Shown: positions 8,521-17,588, counted from the stretch's first letter. The stretch: 64,000 nt of DNA from Pedobacter jeongneungensis (GCF_000633455.1 NZ_AYMG01000012.1:1-64000), one strand, 5' to 3'. Made by a program: numbers and translations. The notes: generated by a model from the letters alone, not told the origin.

Positions 8521-9822
8521 ATGTCAGATACTTCCGAACTCCAAACCCTGAACCCCAAACTAAATCTAACTGAACGCGATCAAAAGGTGATTTGGCACCC
8601 TTATACCCAAATGAAAAATGCCCTTCCGCATATTCCGATTGTTAGCGGAGAAGGAGTTTATGTTTTTGATGAAAATGGTAAAAGATATATCGATGCCGTT
8701 TCGTCGTGGTGGGTAAACATACATGGACACTCACATCCTTACATTGCTGAAAAAGTAGCCGAGCAACTTAAGGTTCTGGAACATGTAATTTTTGCTGGTT
8801 TTACGCATGAACCTGCTGTTTTATTGGCAGAACGGCTTTTGCCAATATTACCAGGCAAACAGGATAAGGTTTTTTATACCGATAACGGCTCAACCGCTGT
8901 AGAAGTAGCCTTGAAAATGTGCCTGCAGTATTGGGATAATAAAGGAAAGCCAAAAACAAAGATTCTGGCGTTTAAAAATGCCTATCACGGAGATACTTTT
9001 GGTGCCATGTCGGTTAGTGGCAGGAGTATTTTTACCGATGCTTTTAACAGTTTATTATTCGATGTAGAATTTATCGACCTTCCAAACGAAGCGAACATTT
9101 CAGATCTGGTATCTCACATCTTAAATCTAACCGATACCGCTTGTTTCATTTTCGAGCCGCTTATTTTAGGCTCGGGTGGAATGTTGATGTATGAATCAAA
9201 ATATTTGGATTCGCTTTTATCTGCTTGTAAAGAAGCGCAGATTTTAACCATTGCAGATGAAGTAATGACGGGTTTTGGTAGAACAGGAACTTATTTTGCA
9301 TGCGAAAAGCTAACCAACAAACCCGATATTATCTGTTTAAGCAAAGGATTAACCGGCGGAACAATGCCGCTGGGCGTAACTACTTGTACCAATGAGATCT
9401 TTGAAGCTTTTTTGAGTGATGATAAGTTAAAAACCCTCTATCACGGACATTCATTTACAGCCAATCCGATTGCCTGCGTAGCTTCTTTAGCAAGTTTAGA
9501 TATCCTGTTAAAAAGTGAAACACTACAAAACATTAAAAGGATAGAAGCTAAACACGCGGTATTTCTGGAAGAGATTAAAACACACCCAAAAGTAAAAGCC
9601 ATCAGACAAACCGGAACGATTATCGCTATTGAATGGGAAACCGGTAATGAAACTTCTTATTTAAGTAACCTGCGTAATTTGTTGTATGCCTATTTTTTAG
9701 ATAAAGGAATTATTTTAAGACCATTAGGGAATATTATTTATATCCTGCCACCTTACGTAATAAGCGATGAGGATCTGGATTATATTTATGCAACAATAAA
9801 AACGGCTTTAGAAGAGGTATAG
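8521..9822 (+). CDS. bioA: Adenosylmethionine-8-amino-7-oxononanoate aminotransferase
   Basis: A 433-residue class III PLP aminotransferase of the biotin pathway, making 7,8-diaminononanoate from KAPA with S-adenosylmethionine as amino donor. BioA hallmarks are the N-terminal WHPYTQMKN, the SSWWVNIHGH segment, and PLP lysine K275 in LSKGLTGGTMPLG. Length is normal (E. coli 429). It is the last gene of a CDF-NUDIX-bioA run. The other biotin genes in the window, bioF and bioD, lie 30 kb away at 39.3-41.0 kb; bioB and bioC are not present here. Confidence 0.96.
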   Translation: MSDTSELQTLNPKLNLTERDQKVIWHPYTQMKNALPHIPIVSGEGVYVFDENGKRYIDAVSSWWVNIHGHSHPYIAEKVAEQLKVLEHVIFAGFTHEPAVLLAERLLPILPGKQDKVFYTDNGSTAVEVALKMCLQYWDNKGKPKTKILAFKNAYHGDTFGAMSVSGRSIFTDAFNSLLFDVEFIDLPNEANISDLVSHILNLTDTACFIFEPLILGSGGMLMYESKYLDSLLSACKEAQILTIADEVMTGFGRTGTYFACEKLTNKPDIICLSKGLTGGTMPLGVTTCTNEIFEAFLSDDKLKTLYHGHSFTANPIACVASLASLDILLKSETLQNIKRIEAKHAVFLEEIKTHPKVKAIRQTGTIIAIEWETGNETSYLSNLRNLLYAYFLDKGIILRPLGNIIYILPPYVISDEDLDYIYATIKTALEEV

Positions 9823-9834
9823 TTTTAGGGGCGT

Positions 9835-10017
9835 AGCGAGATGCTAAGACCAGTATTTTTATGCGTCGTCATTGCGAGGCACAAAGCAATCTTACCACGA
9901 ACGCTATCATGCTAAAGTATTATCTGTGGTGTAAGATCTTAGCATCTTACACTTCATCAAATCTTTTTAGATGTATGCTAAGTCAGGTGGTAACACCTGA
10001 CTTCACTATGAAAGTTA
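9835..10017. repeat. Dispersed repeat with TTACACTTC core and hairpin
   Basis: No gene is supported here. The segment holds CGTCATTGCGAGGC (9866-9879, a common Bacteroidota repeat word), then CATCTTACACTTCATCA, and a perfect hairpin AAGTCAGGTG/CACCTGACTT (9980-9989, 9994-10003; loop GTAA). A diverged copy of the TTACACTTC-to-hairpin part lies at about 18573-18645. An open frame of 67 codons crosses it but has no recognisable protein character. Confidence 0.5.
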
Positions 10018-10360
10018 TATCGCCGTGGTTCGTGTCTCCACGAACCACTTATGGCATAAATTAAATTTCAGGTTCCAAATATTTGTTAAGCGCCTCATTA
10101 AGAATAGTTCCAGCCGCCATTAAAGCTTGTTTTTGCAAAGTCTAGTCCATTGGTTGAGAAACTTTCTATCGCCGTGGTTCGTGTCTCCACGAACCACTTA
10201 CGGCATAAATTAAATTTCAGGTTCCAAATATTTGTTAAGCGCCTCATTAAGAAAATAGTTCCAGCCGCCATTAAAGCTTGTTTTTGCAAAGTCTAGTCCA
10301 TTGGTTGAGAAACTTTCTATCGCCGTGGTTCGTGTCTCCACGAACCACTTATGGCATAAA
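10018..10360. repeat. Tandem duplication of an SRPBCC gene 3' end
   Basis: Three units begin with CGCCGTGGTTCGTG at 10021, 10170 and 10321 (spacing 149 and 151 nt; the 2-nt difference is AA missing from the first copy at AGAATAGTTCC). Each has a hairpin GTGGTTCGTG/CACGAACCAC with TCTC loop, followed by the last about 37 codons of the downstream minus-strand SRPBCC gene. Units one and two are fossils; the third joins the intact gene. The fossil copies share the differences CTAGTCCATTGGTTGAG from the live gene, so they derive from each other or from a paralogue. Confidence 0.85.
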
Positions 10361-10795
10361 TTAAATTTCAGGTTCCAAATATTTGTTAAGCGCCTCATTA
10401 AGAAAATAGTTCCAGCCGCCATTAAAGCTCGTTTTTGCAAAGTCGGGACCATTAGAAGCAAAACTTTCTAAACCTGTATGCGTAAGTTTTAATAATGTTT
10501 TGTCGCCCTGTTCAAATAATTCCCAAGCCACTTCAGAGTTGCCCGGTAAACCATCATATCGCCAGGTGTAAGCTAATTTTTTGCCCGCGATAATTTCGGT
10601 TATTTCACAAAGGTGGAGGTACTGAGGCCCATCATCAGCCCCACCCGAAAATTCAAATTTAAAACCAACTTCAGGTTTAAAATCTGCCAATTGAAAATAC
10701 CATTGTTTAATTTCATTGTTATCGGTTAAAGCTTTCCATACTTTTTCTATAGGAATATTGTATATCCGTTCTACGATAACTGGTTCATTTTCCAT
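10361..10795 (-). CDS. SRPBCC (AHSA1/START-like) domain protein
   Basis: A 144-residue single-domain SRPBCC protein with the AHSA1-type layout: N-terminal strand VIVERIYNIPIEKVWKALTD, central YTWRYDGLPGNSEVAWEL, and C-terminal helix FNGGWNYFLNEALNKYL. The fold forms a deep hydrophobic ligand pocket; ligands and functions vary and none can be assigned. A VOC-family gene lies 49 nt upstream on the same strand, a common pairing in Bacteroidota. Its 3' end has been copied twice just downstream (10018-10360), and the copies differ slightly from the live end. Confidence 0.88.
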   Translation of the reverse strand: MENEPVIVERIYNIPIEKVWKALTDNNEIKQWYFQLADFKPEVGFKFEFSGGADDGPQYLHLCEITEIIAGKKLAYTWRYDGLPGNSEVAWELFEQGDKTLLKLTHTGLESFASNGPDFAKTSFNGGWNYFLNEALNKYLEPEI

Positions 10796-10844
10796 ATTAT
10801 TAGATAGATTTAGTTCTTATAATAGAAGTTAATTTGTAAAGCGC

Positions 10845-11261
10845 TTAACCTAATGGCATTTTGCTCATATCCATGTAAAGTACACTCCACCTTTGTCCAT
10901 CCAGATCCACAAAACCGCAGCCATACATCCAGCCATCTTTATAACCTGGTTCGCCATAAATGGTTCCTCCGGCAGCTACAACTTTTTGGGCTAGATCATC
11001 AACTTCCTCAGGACTTTCTGCGTCAATAGAGAATAGTACTTCACCACCATGACGTATGTCGGCAATGTTGGTTCCAGCGAAGCTTTCATATAGCGCTTCT
11101 TCGAAAAGCATAATCGCTAAATTACTTTCACCCACTAAAAAACAGGCTGAATCTTCGCGTGCGCCGTATTGGAGGTTGAGGCTGAAACCTAAAGCCGTGA
11201 AGAATGCTTTCGATCGGTTAATATCTTTTACCGGAAGGTTTATCCAAAGTGATTTTGTCAT
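10845..11261 (-). CDS. VOC family protein (glyoxalase/bleomycin resistance fold)
   Basis: A 138-residue VOC protein. Start WINLPVKDINRSKAFFTALGFSL and end GCGFVDLDGQRWSVLYMDMSK are the typical first and last beta-alpha-beta-beta-beta elements, but the usual metal-binding histidine after the first strand is Asn (LPV following N), so metal catalysis is doubtful. No substrate can be named. It is the first gene of a likely two-gene transcript with the SRPBCC gene. Length is normal for the single-domain pair form. Confidence 0.85.
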   Translation of the reverse strand: MTKSLWINLPVKDINRSKAFFTALGFSLNLQYGAREDSACFLVGESNLAIMLFEEALYESFAGTNIADIRHGGEVLFSIDAESPEEVDDLAQKVVAAGGTIYGEPGYKDGWMYGCGFVDLDGQRWSVLYMDMSKMPLG

Positions 11262-11396
11262 AACGTTTTATATTTTGTTGTAAGTAAAGATAGGGAACAG
11301 ATTGTGTAGTTGACCTTGCTAAAAACGAAAAATTATAGGGCTATTTGAGACAATTATAAATCAATGTATTTTTTTAAAAGATACGATGCATGGGGG

Positions 11397-11466
11397 CGTC
11401 ATTCCCAACTAGATTGGGAATCTTAGTGCAATAAGCTTTAAGATTCCCGCCTGCGCGGGAATGACG
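11397..11466. repeat. Nested palindromic repeat
   Basis: Outer arms CGTCATTCCC/GGGAATGACG (11397-11406, 11457-11466) enclose inner arms GGGAATCTTA/TAAGATTCCC (11416-11425, 11439-11448); a small CCCGCCTGCGCGGG hairpin is also present. This is another member of the CGTCAT-headed palindromes. It lies in the 230-nt gap between VOC and exonuclease genes, which holds no other feature I can support. Confidence 0.75.
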
Positions 11467-11492
11467 ACTGTCTATGTTAATTAAGCCATTTC

Positions 11493-12866
11493 CTACAATT
11501 TATACAATTTCTGCGGATGTTGTTCTGCGTGGTTTAAAATTAAATTCAGAATATAACTATTGGATTGGTAAATGGATAAATCGCCCTTAATCGGCGCTAA
11601 ACCATCCGAAAGATAATTTTTATCGGTAAAATATCCCATTCCATAAAATTTTCCTTTTTCTACAAGCAAGCAGCTAAATTCTTCATCCTTTCTGCCTTCA
11701 TCAACCAGGGCAAAGCTGGGTTGCTGATTTTGAATATCGCTTAATGCTGCATTTAATTTTTTGTTGTAAACAGCTACGGTTTCTATGCCGCTACAAGCGC
11801 CAAAACATTGTCCGTTTTCATGTGCATAACATTTTGTTGCTGTTTTTTGTAGATAGCATAGCTTTGCACAAAGCTGATGTTTATCGATTAATTGAGTTAA
11901 AAAGTTATAACCTTCCAATAAACTGTTAAAACTCTGTATGGCGTTATTGTTCTTTTTATGCTTATCAACGGCTAAACGCAGGTATCCGTTCTGGTCTTCA
12001 AAAACGTACAAATCATATTTATGCTCATAACGTTTCATGGCGCGGTTATTTTCGGGCCAAAGACGCTTAATTTCATTTGCCTCTAAAATCAGGGCCATCA
12101 ATTCCGTTCCGCAGATGACGAAATCGACATGATGTATGGTGCGTAAAAACTCTTGTCGTTGCCTGTTCGGCGTATTCCCCGTAAAATGACTGGTTACGCG
12201 TTTTTTAAGGTCTTTGGCTTTGCCTACGTAAACAATTTTGCCCTTACTGTCTTTAAAATAGTAAACCCCTGGTTGATTGGGTAATCTTAAAATAGATGCT
12301 TTATCTAAATGAGGAGGCAAAACCTGTTCTTTCGAAGTTTTCTTCAGCATCTCTGTAATGATCCCTTCCTGATCATTTTTCAATAACATATTGAAAAGGA
12401 TACTGGTGGCATCGGCATCGCCCGCAGCCCTGTGCCGGTTCTCTATCGGAATCTGGAGAGCAGTACACAATTTACCCAAGCTATATGAAGACTTCCCGGG
12501 AATTAATTTTCTACTTAATCTTACGGTACAAAGTTTCCTGCATTGTAAATCGTAACCCGCAGCAGCTAAATGATGTTTTAAAAATGAATAATCGAAATTC
12601 ACATTGTGTGCTACAAAAACCTTATCGCTCAGCAACTGGTAGATCTGCAAGGCAACATCATTAAAAGTTGGTGCATCCCTCAGCATAGCATCATCAATGC
12701 CTGTTAAGGCAGTAATGTAGTCTGGAATTGGCTGTTTAGGGTTGATCAGGGTAGTATAAGACTCAACAATCTGATTGCCGTCATGGATATTAATGGCAAC
12801 TTCAGTAATGCCATTTGCTGAGGCATGACCACCAGTGGTTTCGATATCTACAACTGCGTATAACAT
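11493..12866 (-). CDS. DEDD exonuclease fused to GIY-YIG endonuclease
   Basis: A 457-residue fusion. Residues 1-170 are a DnaQ-type 3'-5' exonuclease: ExoI D7/E9 (VVDIETTG), ExoII near N88-D92 (AHNVNFDYSF), and ExoIII H145 and D150 (HRAAGDAD). Residues about 196-275 are a UvrC/Cho-like GIY-YIG nuclease: PGVYYF, VYVGKAKDLKKR, and an acidic residue in LEANEIKRLWPE (the catalytic Glu). The remainder resembles the tail of Cho-type proteins with several Cys (AKLCYLQ, KCYAH, CFGACSG). The fusion is known in many bacteria and probably acts in DNA repair; the exact substrate is unknown. Cytoplasmic; monocistronic. Confidence 0.9.
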   Translation of the reverse strand: MLYAVVDIETTGGHASANGITEVAINIHDGNQIVESYTTLINPKQPIPDYITALTGIDDAMLRDAPTFNDVALQIYQLLSDKVFVAHNVNFDYSFLKHHLAAAGYDLQCRKLCTVRLSRKLIPGKSSYSLGKLCTALQIPIENRHRAAGDADATSILFNMLLKNDQEGIITEMLKKTSKEQVLPPHLDKASILRLPNQPGVYYFKDSKGKIVYVGKAKDLKKRVTSHFTGNTPNRQRQEFLRTIHHVDFVICGTELMALILEANEIKRLWPENNRAMKRYEHKYDLYVFEDQNGYLRLAVDKHKKNNNAIQSFNSLLEGYNFLTQLIDKHQLCAKLCYLQKTATKCYAHENGQCFGACSGIETVAVYNKKLNAALSDIQNQQPSFALVDEGRKDEEFSCLLVEKGKFYGMGYFTDKNYLSDGLAPIKGDLSIYQSNSYILNLILNHAEQHPQKLYKL

Positions 12867-12938
12867 TAAATTGATTTAAAACACAAATCTATGCTAAAAT
12901 AATTAGTATAAAAATTATTTTGATGATTTCTTTAGCAT

Positions 12939-12971
12939 AAAAAAAGCGGTTACATTATTTAACGTAACCGC
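12939..12971 (-). terminator. Intrinsic terminator of the barrel gene
   Basis: Arms GCGGTTAC (12946-12953) and GTAACCGC (12964-12971) pair perfectly; on the minus strand the stem is followed by seven T residues (A-tract 12939-12945). It sits 25 nt after the stop of the outer-membrane barrel gene. Confidence 0.85.
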
Positions 12972-12996
12972 CCTGGTATTTTGTATACGAATGCTA

Positions 12997-13623
12997 TTAT
13001 AGCTTGCTCAATAATTTACTTAAATTTGGTTTAATACCAATATTAATGGGTACTGTGTTAAAAGCCCTGTTCTGGATTTTGCTAAAACCATACATGTAAC
13101 TGGCTTCTACAAATAAATTGGCACCTCCAATATTATATTCAATACCTGCACCACCTTCGGCAATGCCCAATCCATTTGATTTATTATCCTGTGTAACCTG
13201 TAGGTTTGAAGTATTTACCGCAACCTGTGGGGTGAGGATAAAACCACCTCCGGCACCTGCAAAACCATAAAATGCCCATTTATTTACAATTTTGCGATAA
13301 CCCAGCGCCACATTTAATAAATAGGTGGTCGCCCTGCCTTTTTGTAAAGTGTAAGTATAGCCTTCGTCTGGTGTAATCTGGTTAAAAGTAAAAGCATGTA
13401 AGCTTACTTTAGGGTATAAAAACAAACCACCGTCGCCTAGGCCTAAATTTAGGCCCAATGAAGTAGAGAATTTAGGTTTAAAATAATCTGAAGTTTCGCC
13501 CATAGGAAAGGCAAATCCAATTCCACTCATCGAATAGAGTTTATCTGGTCTGCTCTGCGCTTTGGCTTTAATTGATATAGCCACACACAGCAATATCATT
13601 GGTGTTAATAATTTTAATTTCAT
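12997..13623 (-). CDS. Outer membrane beta-barrel protein
   Basis: A 208-residue exported protein with a Sec signal (cleavage probably after residues 20-22, IKAKA). The mature part has alternating hydrophobic strands and many Gly and aromatic residues (GIGFAFPMG, FYGFAGAGGG, LFVEASYMYG), as in eight-stranded porin-family (OmpW/OmpA-like) barrels. No enzymatic motif is seen and the function is unknown. It lies 11 nt downstream of the receiver gene at 13635, so the two are probably cotranscribed; a terminator follows it. Confidence 0.75.
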   Translation of the reverse strand: MKLKLLTPMILLCVAISIKAKAQSRPDKLYSMSGIGFAFPMGETSDYFKPKFSTSLGLNLGLGDGGLFLYPKVSLHAFTFNQITPDEGYTYTLQKGRATTYLLNVALGYRKIVNKWAFYGFAGAGGGFILTPQVAVNTSNLQVTQDNKSNGLGIAEGGAGIEYNIGGANLFVEASYMYGFSKIQNRAFNTVPINIGIKPNLSKLLSKL

Positions 13624-13634
13624 ATCTGATTTTT

Positions 13635-13997
13635 TTAATTTACGGTTAAGGCATTTACTTTTTGTAGTAAATCAGCCATATTAAATGGTTTCTCTAAATA
13701 ATCATCGGGATGATATTTTTGGGATGCAATATAATTTTCGTCATATCTGGCCGAAGCGAGGATAATTGGGATGCCCTCTGTTTCAGGGTTTAACCTCAGT
13801 TCTTTAAATACAGCGCGTCCATCCATTCCATTTAACATAATGTCGAGAATAATGAGGTCTGGTGCAAAATCCCTAATAGTTTTAAAGATATACCTCGGCG
13901 ATAACAACGGGTAAACTTTATAATGTTCGGTTTCCAAAACTTCCTGAAAAACCTCCAATACATCAGGATCATCATCCACAACCAATACTCTTTTCAA
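13635..13997 (-). CDS. Stand-alone response regulator receiver protein
   Basis: A 120-residue CheY-like receiver without output domain. Phosphoacceptor D52 is in LIILDIMLNG, the acidic pair is D8/D9 (VVDDD), and the conserved lysine is in DYLEKPF. It probably relays phosphate or regulates by protein contact. It lies upstream of the barrel gene (11 nt) and downstream of a LytTR regulator (115 nt gap). The cognate kinase is not identifiable, though the LytS-type kinase at 15024 is close. Confidence 0.9.
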   Translation of the reverse strand: MKRVLVVDDDPDVLEVFQEVLETEHYKVYPLLSPRYIFKTIRDFAPDLIILDIMLNGMDGRAVFKELRLNPETEGIPIILASARYDENYIASQKYHPDDYLEKPFNMADLLQKVNALTVN

Positions 13998-14112
13998 AAC
14001 AGATAAATCAATTAATAACTAAATAGACTATCCTAATACAAAGTTTAGAGAGGAATGTTTTAAGGTGCTGGTAAAAAATAGTTCGAAAGAAAAATGTTAG
14101 GCTATATAAAGC

Positions 14113-14871
14113 TTAAGTGGTGGGATCTGGCTTTTGTTCTTCTTGCGGTAAATTGTTTTTTATAAAATCAGCAAAATGTTCCTCATGGGTTTCGGATAAA
14201 GTGAAGGAGGTTTCTCCTGATAGTAAGATTTTATTATCCAGTACGCTTTTAATATGCTGTTTTGCAATAACTACTGTTGGGCTGATCTGGATAAATGCCG
14301 AATGTTTCTTCAGCATTTTTAAAGTTTTGATAAAATTCGATCTGGAGCTTAAAAATGTATTTTTAGTGGTTTTAAACCGGATATCTTCTCCAAGTTCTTC
14401 TACTGCAATCAGTTCATTCAGATCAATTCGTTCCAAATCCCCGTTTTCTCCCTGCAAAGGGATGTAAAAGAAATATTCGTCACTTACTGAAAACATATTT
14501 GGTGCTTCTTTACCAGTAGGGTAAAGGTTATTTATGGTTTTAGTAAAATGCAGAATAGAATATGGCTTAAGCAGATAGGCATCAGCCTCTACTTTAAAAG
14601 CATCAATGGCATAACGCGCATGTGCGGTGGTAAAAACCAGGTGTTTGGTTTTTTGCCTTAATAAACCAGCCAGTTCAAGGCCCGAAAGCGAAGGCATTTC
14701 TACATCCATAAAAATAATATCCACAGGATTGGAGACAGATATTTCTGCGAGTGCCTGGAGCGGTTCGGTAAAAGTTTGGATCAGTTTTAAATCAGGCAAC
14801 TTATCCATATACGAAATTAAGCTTTCGAGAGCGTACGGGTCGTCATCAATAGCGATGCAACTTATTGGCAT
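14113..14871 (-). CDS. LytTR family response regulator
   Basis: A 252-residue regulator: receiver domain residues 1-120 with acidic pair near D9-D11 and phosphoacceptor D56 (FMDVEMP), and a C-terminal LytTR DNA-binding domain (about 140-240) with the FIQISPTVVIAKQHIKSV segment. It would bind direct-repeat promoter sites when phosphorylated. With the kinase at 15024 and a second LytTR regulator at 16210 it forms a one-kinase, two-regulator group; the two regulators are similar throughout (LIQTFTEPLQAL against LIQSYTDPLQAL), indicating duplication. Confidence 0.93.
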   Translation of the reverse strand: MPISCIAIDDDPYALESLISYMDKLPDLKLIQTFTEPLQALAEISVSNPVDIIFMDVEMPSLSGLELAGLLRQKTKHLVFTTAHARYAIDAFKVEADAYLLKPYSILHFTKTINNLYPTGKEAPNMFSVSDEYFFYIPLQGENGDLERIDLNELIAVEELGEDIRFKTTKNTFLSSRSNFIKTLKMLKKHSAFIQISPTVVIAKQHIKSVLDNKILLSGETSFTLSETHEEHFADFIKNNLPQEEQKPDPTT

Positions 14872-15023
14872 TTTTTCATGTTTAGGTGATGCAAATTACA
14901 ATTTCACCTAATAAAAAGGAAAAAAAACGTCTTGGTAACGGATTTTTATCTATTCGGCAAGGAAAATTGGCTTTTCTTTTGAAATTGTTGCAGAATTTTA
15001 AAGTTTTGAGTGAAAATATTAAA

Positions 15024-16121
15024 TCAAGTAGCTGTTGTGAGCTTTATCTTTAATATTACCCTATAATAGTTTTTCGCGTCGCTGAAGTAGTTAAAAGATG
15101 CATTTTCGCCATAGGTGTAAGCTAACCGCTTTTTAATATTTTTTATGCCGGCACTTAAACCAGACTTATTTTTAACAGCCTTAATTAAATTGGATGTTTC
15201 GATAATCAGGTGATTCTCTTCAATTTTTAAGCTCACCTCTGCCGGATCAGATTCTTTGGATAATTCCCCATGTTTAAATATGTTCTCCACCAGCGTAATA
15301 AGTACCATCGGAATGATCTGCAGGTTTCTGATTTCATCATCGTACCAAAAACGGAGCCGGATGTTATGGTCATTGCGGAGTTGGTGCAAATTAATCAGAT
15401 TTTCTACCTGGTTAATTTCTTCTCCCAATAGTATAAATTCCCGGTCTTTATTACTGTCTACAGAATAACGCATCATTTCCGAAAGGGAATGGATAGCTTC
15501 TGCAGCAACAGGAGAAGAATCGCGGGCATTTTGATAAATGAAATCTAAGGTATTAAATAACAAATGAGGCTGTATCTGTGCTTTTAGGAAAGCATTTTCC
15601 GAACGGGCAATCTGGATGAGGTTATATAAACGCTGTTTTTCCAGTTCTTCAGTCTTTTTTCGCTCCTTAATGTAACGCATTAAAAAGTAATATCCCGTAG
15701 AAAAACACATGAAATATACGCACCGGTACAATGGGGCTAAAAAATACTGCAGATTTAACTCAATCTTCCTGGAGCCGGTATATGCTGTATGGTAAATAAT
15801 AATGTAATCGAGCAAAATGGCAATCATTAGATAAGCCGTAATTTCGAGTATTACAGCCAGTGGCAGTTTCCATACGGTTTGTTTTGGGTTTTTAAAACCT
15901 ATTGTCAGCACCACATGGGCATGCATATAAAAAGTAATGATATTAAGCGTATAATATAAAATGTAAGGAGGGAAGCGGCCAAATTTCCCGTTAATAAGCC
16001 CTACTATAATAGATTCGTAAAAGATAAAGATGATCCAGACTATGATGTGGAGTTTTTTACCGATCACCCACTCTAATACTGGGCTTTTTCTTCTATTTAC
16101 GCTTTCGTTTGTTGCGTTCAT
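15024..16121 (-). CDS. LytS/YehU-type membrane sensor histidine kinase
   Basis: A 365-residue kinase of the HisKA_7TM-less, 4-TM Bacteroidota type. Four hydrophobic segments (about 22-44, 52-76, 86-112, 126-150) are followed by a short coiled coil (about 152-172) and the His_kinase box with H186 in QPHLLFNTLDF. The N box is PMVLITLVENIFKHG; the G box region near GLSAGIKNIKKRL completes the ATPase. No extracytoplasmic sensor domain is visible. The likely partners are the adjacent LytTR regulators. The signal is unknown. Confidence 0.92.
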   Translation of the reverse strand: MNATNESVNRRKSPVLEWVIGKKLHIIVWIIFIFYESIIVGLINGKFGRFPPYILYYTLNIITFYMHAHVVLTIGFKNPKQTVWKLPLAVILEITAYLMIAILLDYIIIYHTAYTGSRKIELNLQYFLAPLYRCVYFMCFSTGYYFLMRYIKERKKTEELEKQRLYNLIQIARSENAFLKAQIQPHLLFNTLDFIYQNARDSSPVAAEAIHSLSEMMRYSVDSNKDREFILLGEEINQVENLINLHQLRNDHNIRLRFWYDDEIRNLQIIPMVLITLVENIFKHGELSKESDPAEVSLKIEENHLIIETSNLIKAVKNKSGLSAGIKNIKKRLAYTYGENASFNYFSDAKNYYRVILKIKLTTAT

Positions 16122-16209
16122 CTGGCTAGTTAATTGGGGGACGGCTATATAATTAACAAAAAAACCAGTGGTTTAATTGTTTAACAACGAAAATACTAAA
16201 AAATTAGTT

Positions 16210-16950
16210 TTAAGAACGATTAGTTTTGATCGTTTTTTCTTTAATGTACTCCTGTATGCTTTCGCGGTAGTTATTTCCAATGTTAATGGTTAAGTCGTTG
16301 ATCATTTTTAATGTATTGCCTTCTACCTTCTCTATGTAATTTTTGGCAATGATAAAGGAACGGTGAGCCTGTGCAAAATTCTGATAATCCTTTAAAATAA
16401 TCTTAATCTCTGATAAGGCGATGTACGATACAATGGTTTCGTTCAGGGTGAAAATCCTTACATAATTTTGAAGACTCTCTATTGCAACAATATCCGTATA
16501 CCTTACTTTAATCAGGTTATTCTTTTCGCTTTTGTTGCGTACAAAAAAATAATCATCTTCTTGCTTTACCGTAATGTTAGGTACACTGGGTGTGTATGGA
16601 AAGAGGTGATTGATGGTTTCGGCAAAGCGTGCAAAAGTATAGGGTTTCAATAAATAGGCACTTGCATACATTTCAAAAGCTTCGTAAGCATATTTAGAAT
16701 GTGAAGTGGTAAATATTAATTTGTTGGTTTTATGCCGAATGGCCTTTGATAATTCAATACCCGAAATCATGGGCATATCTACATCTATAAAAATAATATC
16801 AATTTGCTCTCCAGCGGTAATTTCTTTCAAAGCCTGTAGCGGATCGGTATAGGATTGTATTAACTGAACATTTGTGAGGCTGTTGATATACGCTGTTATC
16901 CCGTTGACGGCATGTATGTCGTCATCGATTACGATGCATGTAAGTTTCAT
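16210..16950 (-). CDS. LytTR family response regulator
   Basis: A 246-residue regulator with receiver residues 1-120 (acidic D9-D11, phosphoacceptor D56 in FIDVDMP) and LytTR output domain residues about 145-240 (segment AHRSFIIAKNYIEKVEG). It precedes the kinase by 88 nt on the same strand and is the probable first gene of the kinase group. It is a close paralogue of the regulator at 14113. The target promoter is unknown. Confidence 0.93.
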   Translation of the reverse strand: MKLTCIVIDDDIHAVNGITAYINSLTNVQLIQSYTDPLQALKEITAGEQIDIIFIDVDMPMISGIELSKAIRHKTNKLIFTTSHSKYAYEAFEMYASAYLLKPYTFARFAETINHLFPYTPSVPNITVKQEDDYFFVRNKSEKNNLIKVRYTDIVAIESLQNYVRIFTLNETIVSYIALSEIKIILKDYQNFAQAHRSFIIAKNYIEKVEGNTLKMINDLTINIGNNYRESIQEYIKEKTIKTNRS

Positions 16951-17238
16951 TAGGTGTGTGTTAAGTTCTACTAAATTATAGCTTGCATTTTTAAATAAAG
17001 AAATTATTTTCCATTTGTATTTGTGATTAGTAGCGATTGTAAAGAATATGATACTAATATGTTTTCAGAACAAAATTGCCGCTACAACCGATGGAAGCAA
17101 CAATATCTGATGTCAGAAAAAGAAAACAAATTGTTTTAATTACTTGTATAACAATATATTGTATTTTGATTCGTAGTAATTAATAGATATATTTAATAAC
17201 CTAAATATTAATCCCGAAAATCCCTAAACCAATATTTC

Positions 17239-17514
17239 ATGAAAAATAAAATCCGCACCACAAATAGATTAAACGTATCCATAACCAAAAAAGTTATCGA
17301 ACTACAAGAAAGAGGGTACGATTGTGATTTCCTTTTATTGGCAAACGGCAGCCTGCTGTGCATGCAAACCAATTTTAATTATCCGGTAAATACGGTATCC
17401 ATTAAAGAGATGGAGCATGGTTACGATTTTTTCAGCCATTCTTACAAACATGTACATACCATAGAAACAGGGAATGGCGAAAGGGGAGTACTCTTAACCG
17501 AAAAAGCATTTTAG
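17239..17514 (+). CDS. Small conserved hypothetical protein
   Basis: A 91-residue soluble protein. The pattern (helix, then ERGYDCDFLL, a middle strand LLCMQTNF, then IETGNGERGVLL) resembles a family of about 100-residue Bacteroidota proteins often mislabelled phosphoribosylpyrophosphate synthetase; no PRPP-synthetase motif is present here. I do not know its function. It stands alone, after a 288-nt AT-rich gap in which nothing else is visible apart from probable promoter DNA, and 74 nt before the SDR gene. Confidence 0.65.
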   Translation: MKNKIRTTNRLNVSITKKVIELQERGYDCDFLLLANGSLLCMQTNFNYPVNTVSIKEMEHGYDFFSHSYKHVHTIETGNGERGVLLTEKAF

Positions 17515-17588
17515 CTTAAGCTTTCGTTTTCTTACAATTTTATTTCTGCTCAAGGCCAGAGATTTGTAGTCTAATTAAAATTTAAAAT

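Noticed and set aside
9861..10064. 67-codon plus-strand frame
   Set aside because: It runs through dispersed repeat DNA with a hairpin and has no recognisable protein features.
10098..10461. Two minus-strand frames of 63 and 83 codons ending in ...LEPEI-like tails
   Set aside because: They arise from the tandem copies of the SRPBCC 3' end; they are fossil pieces, not independent genes.
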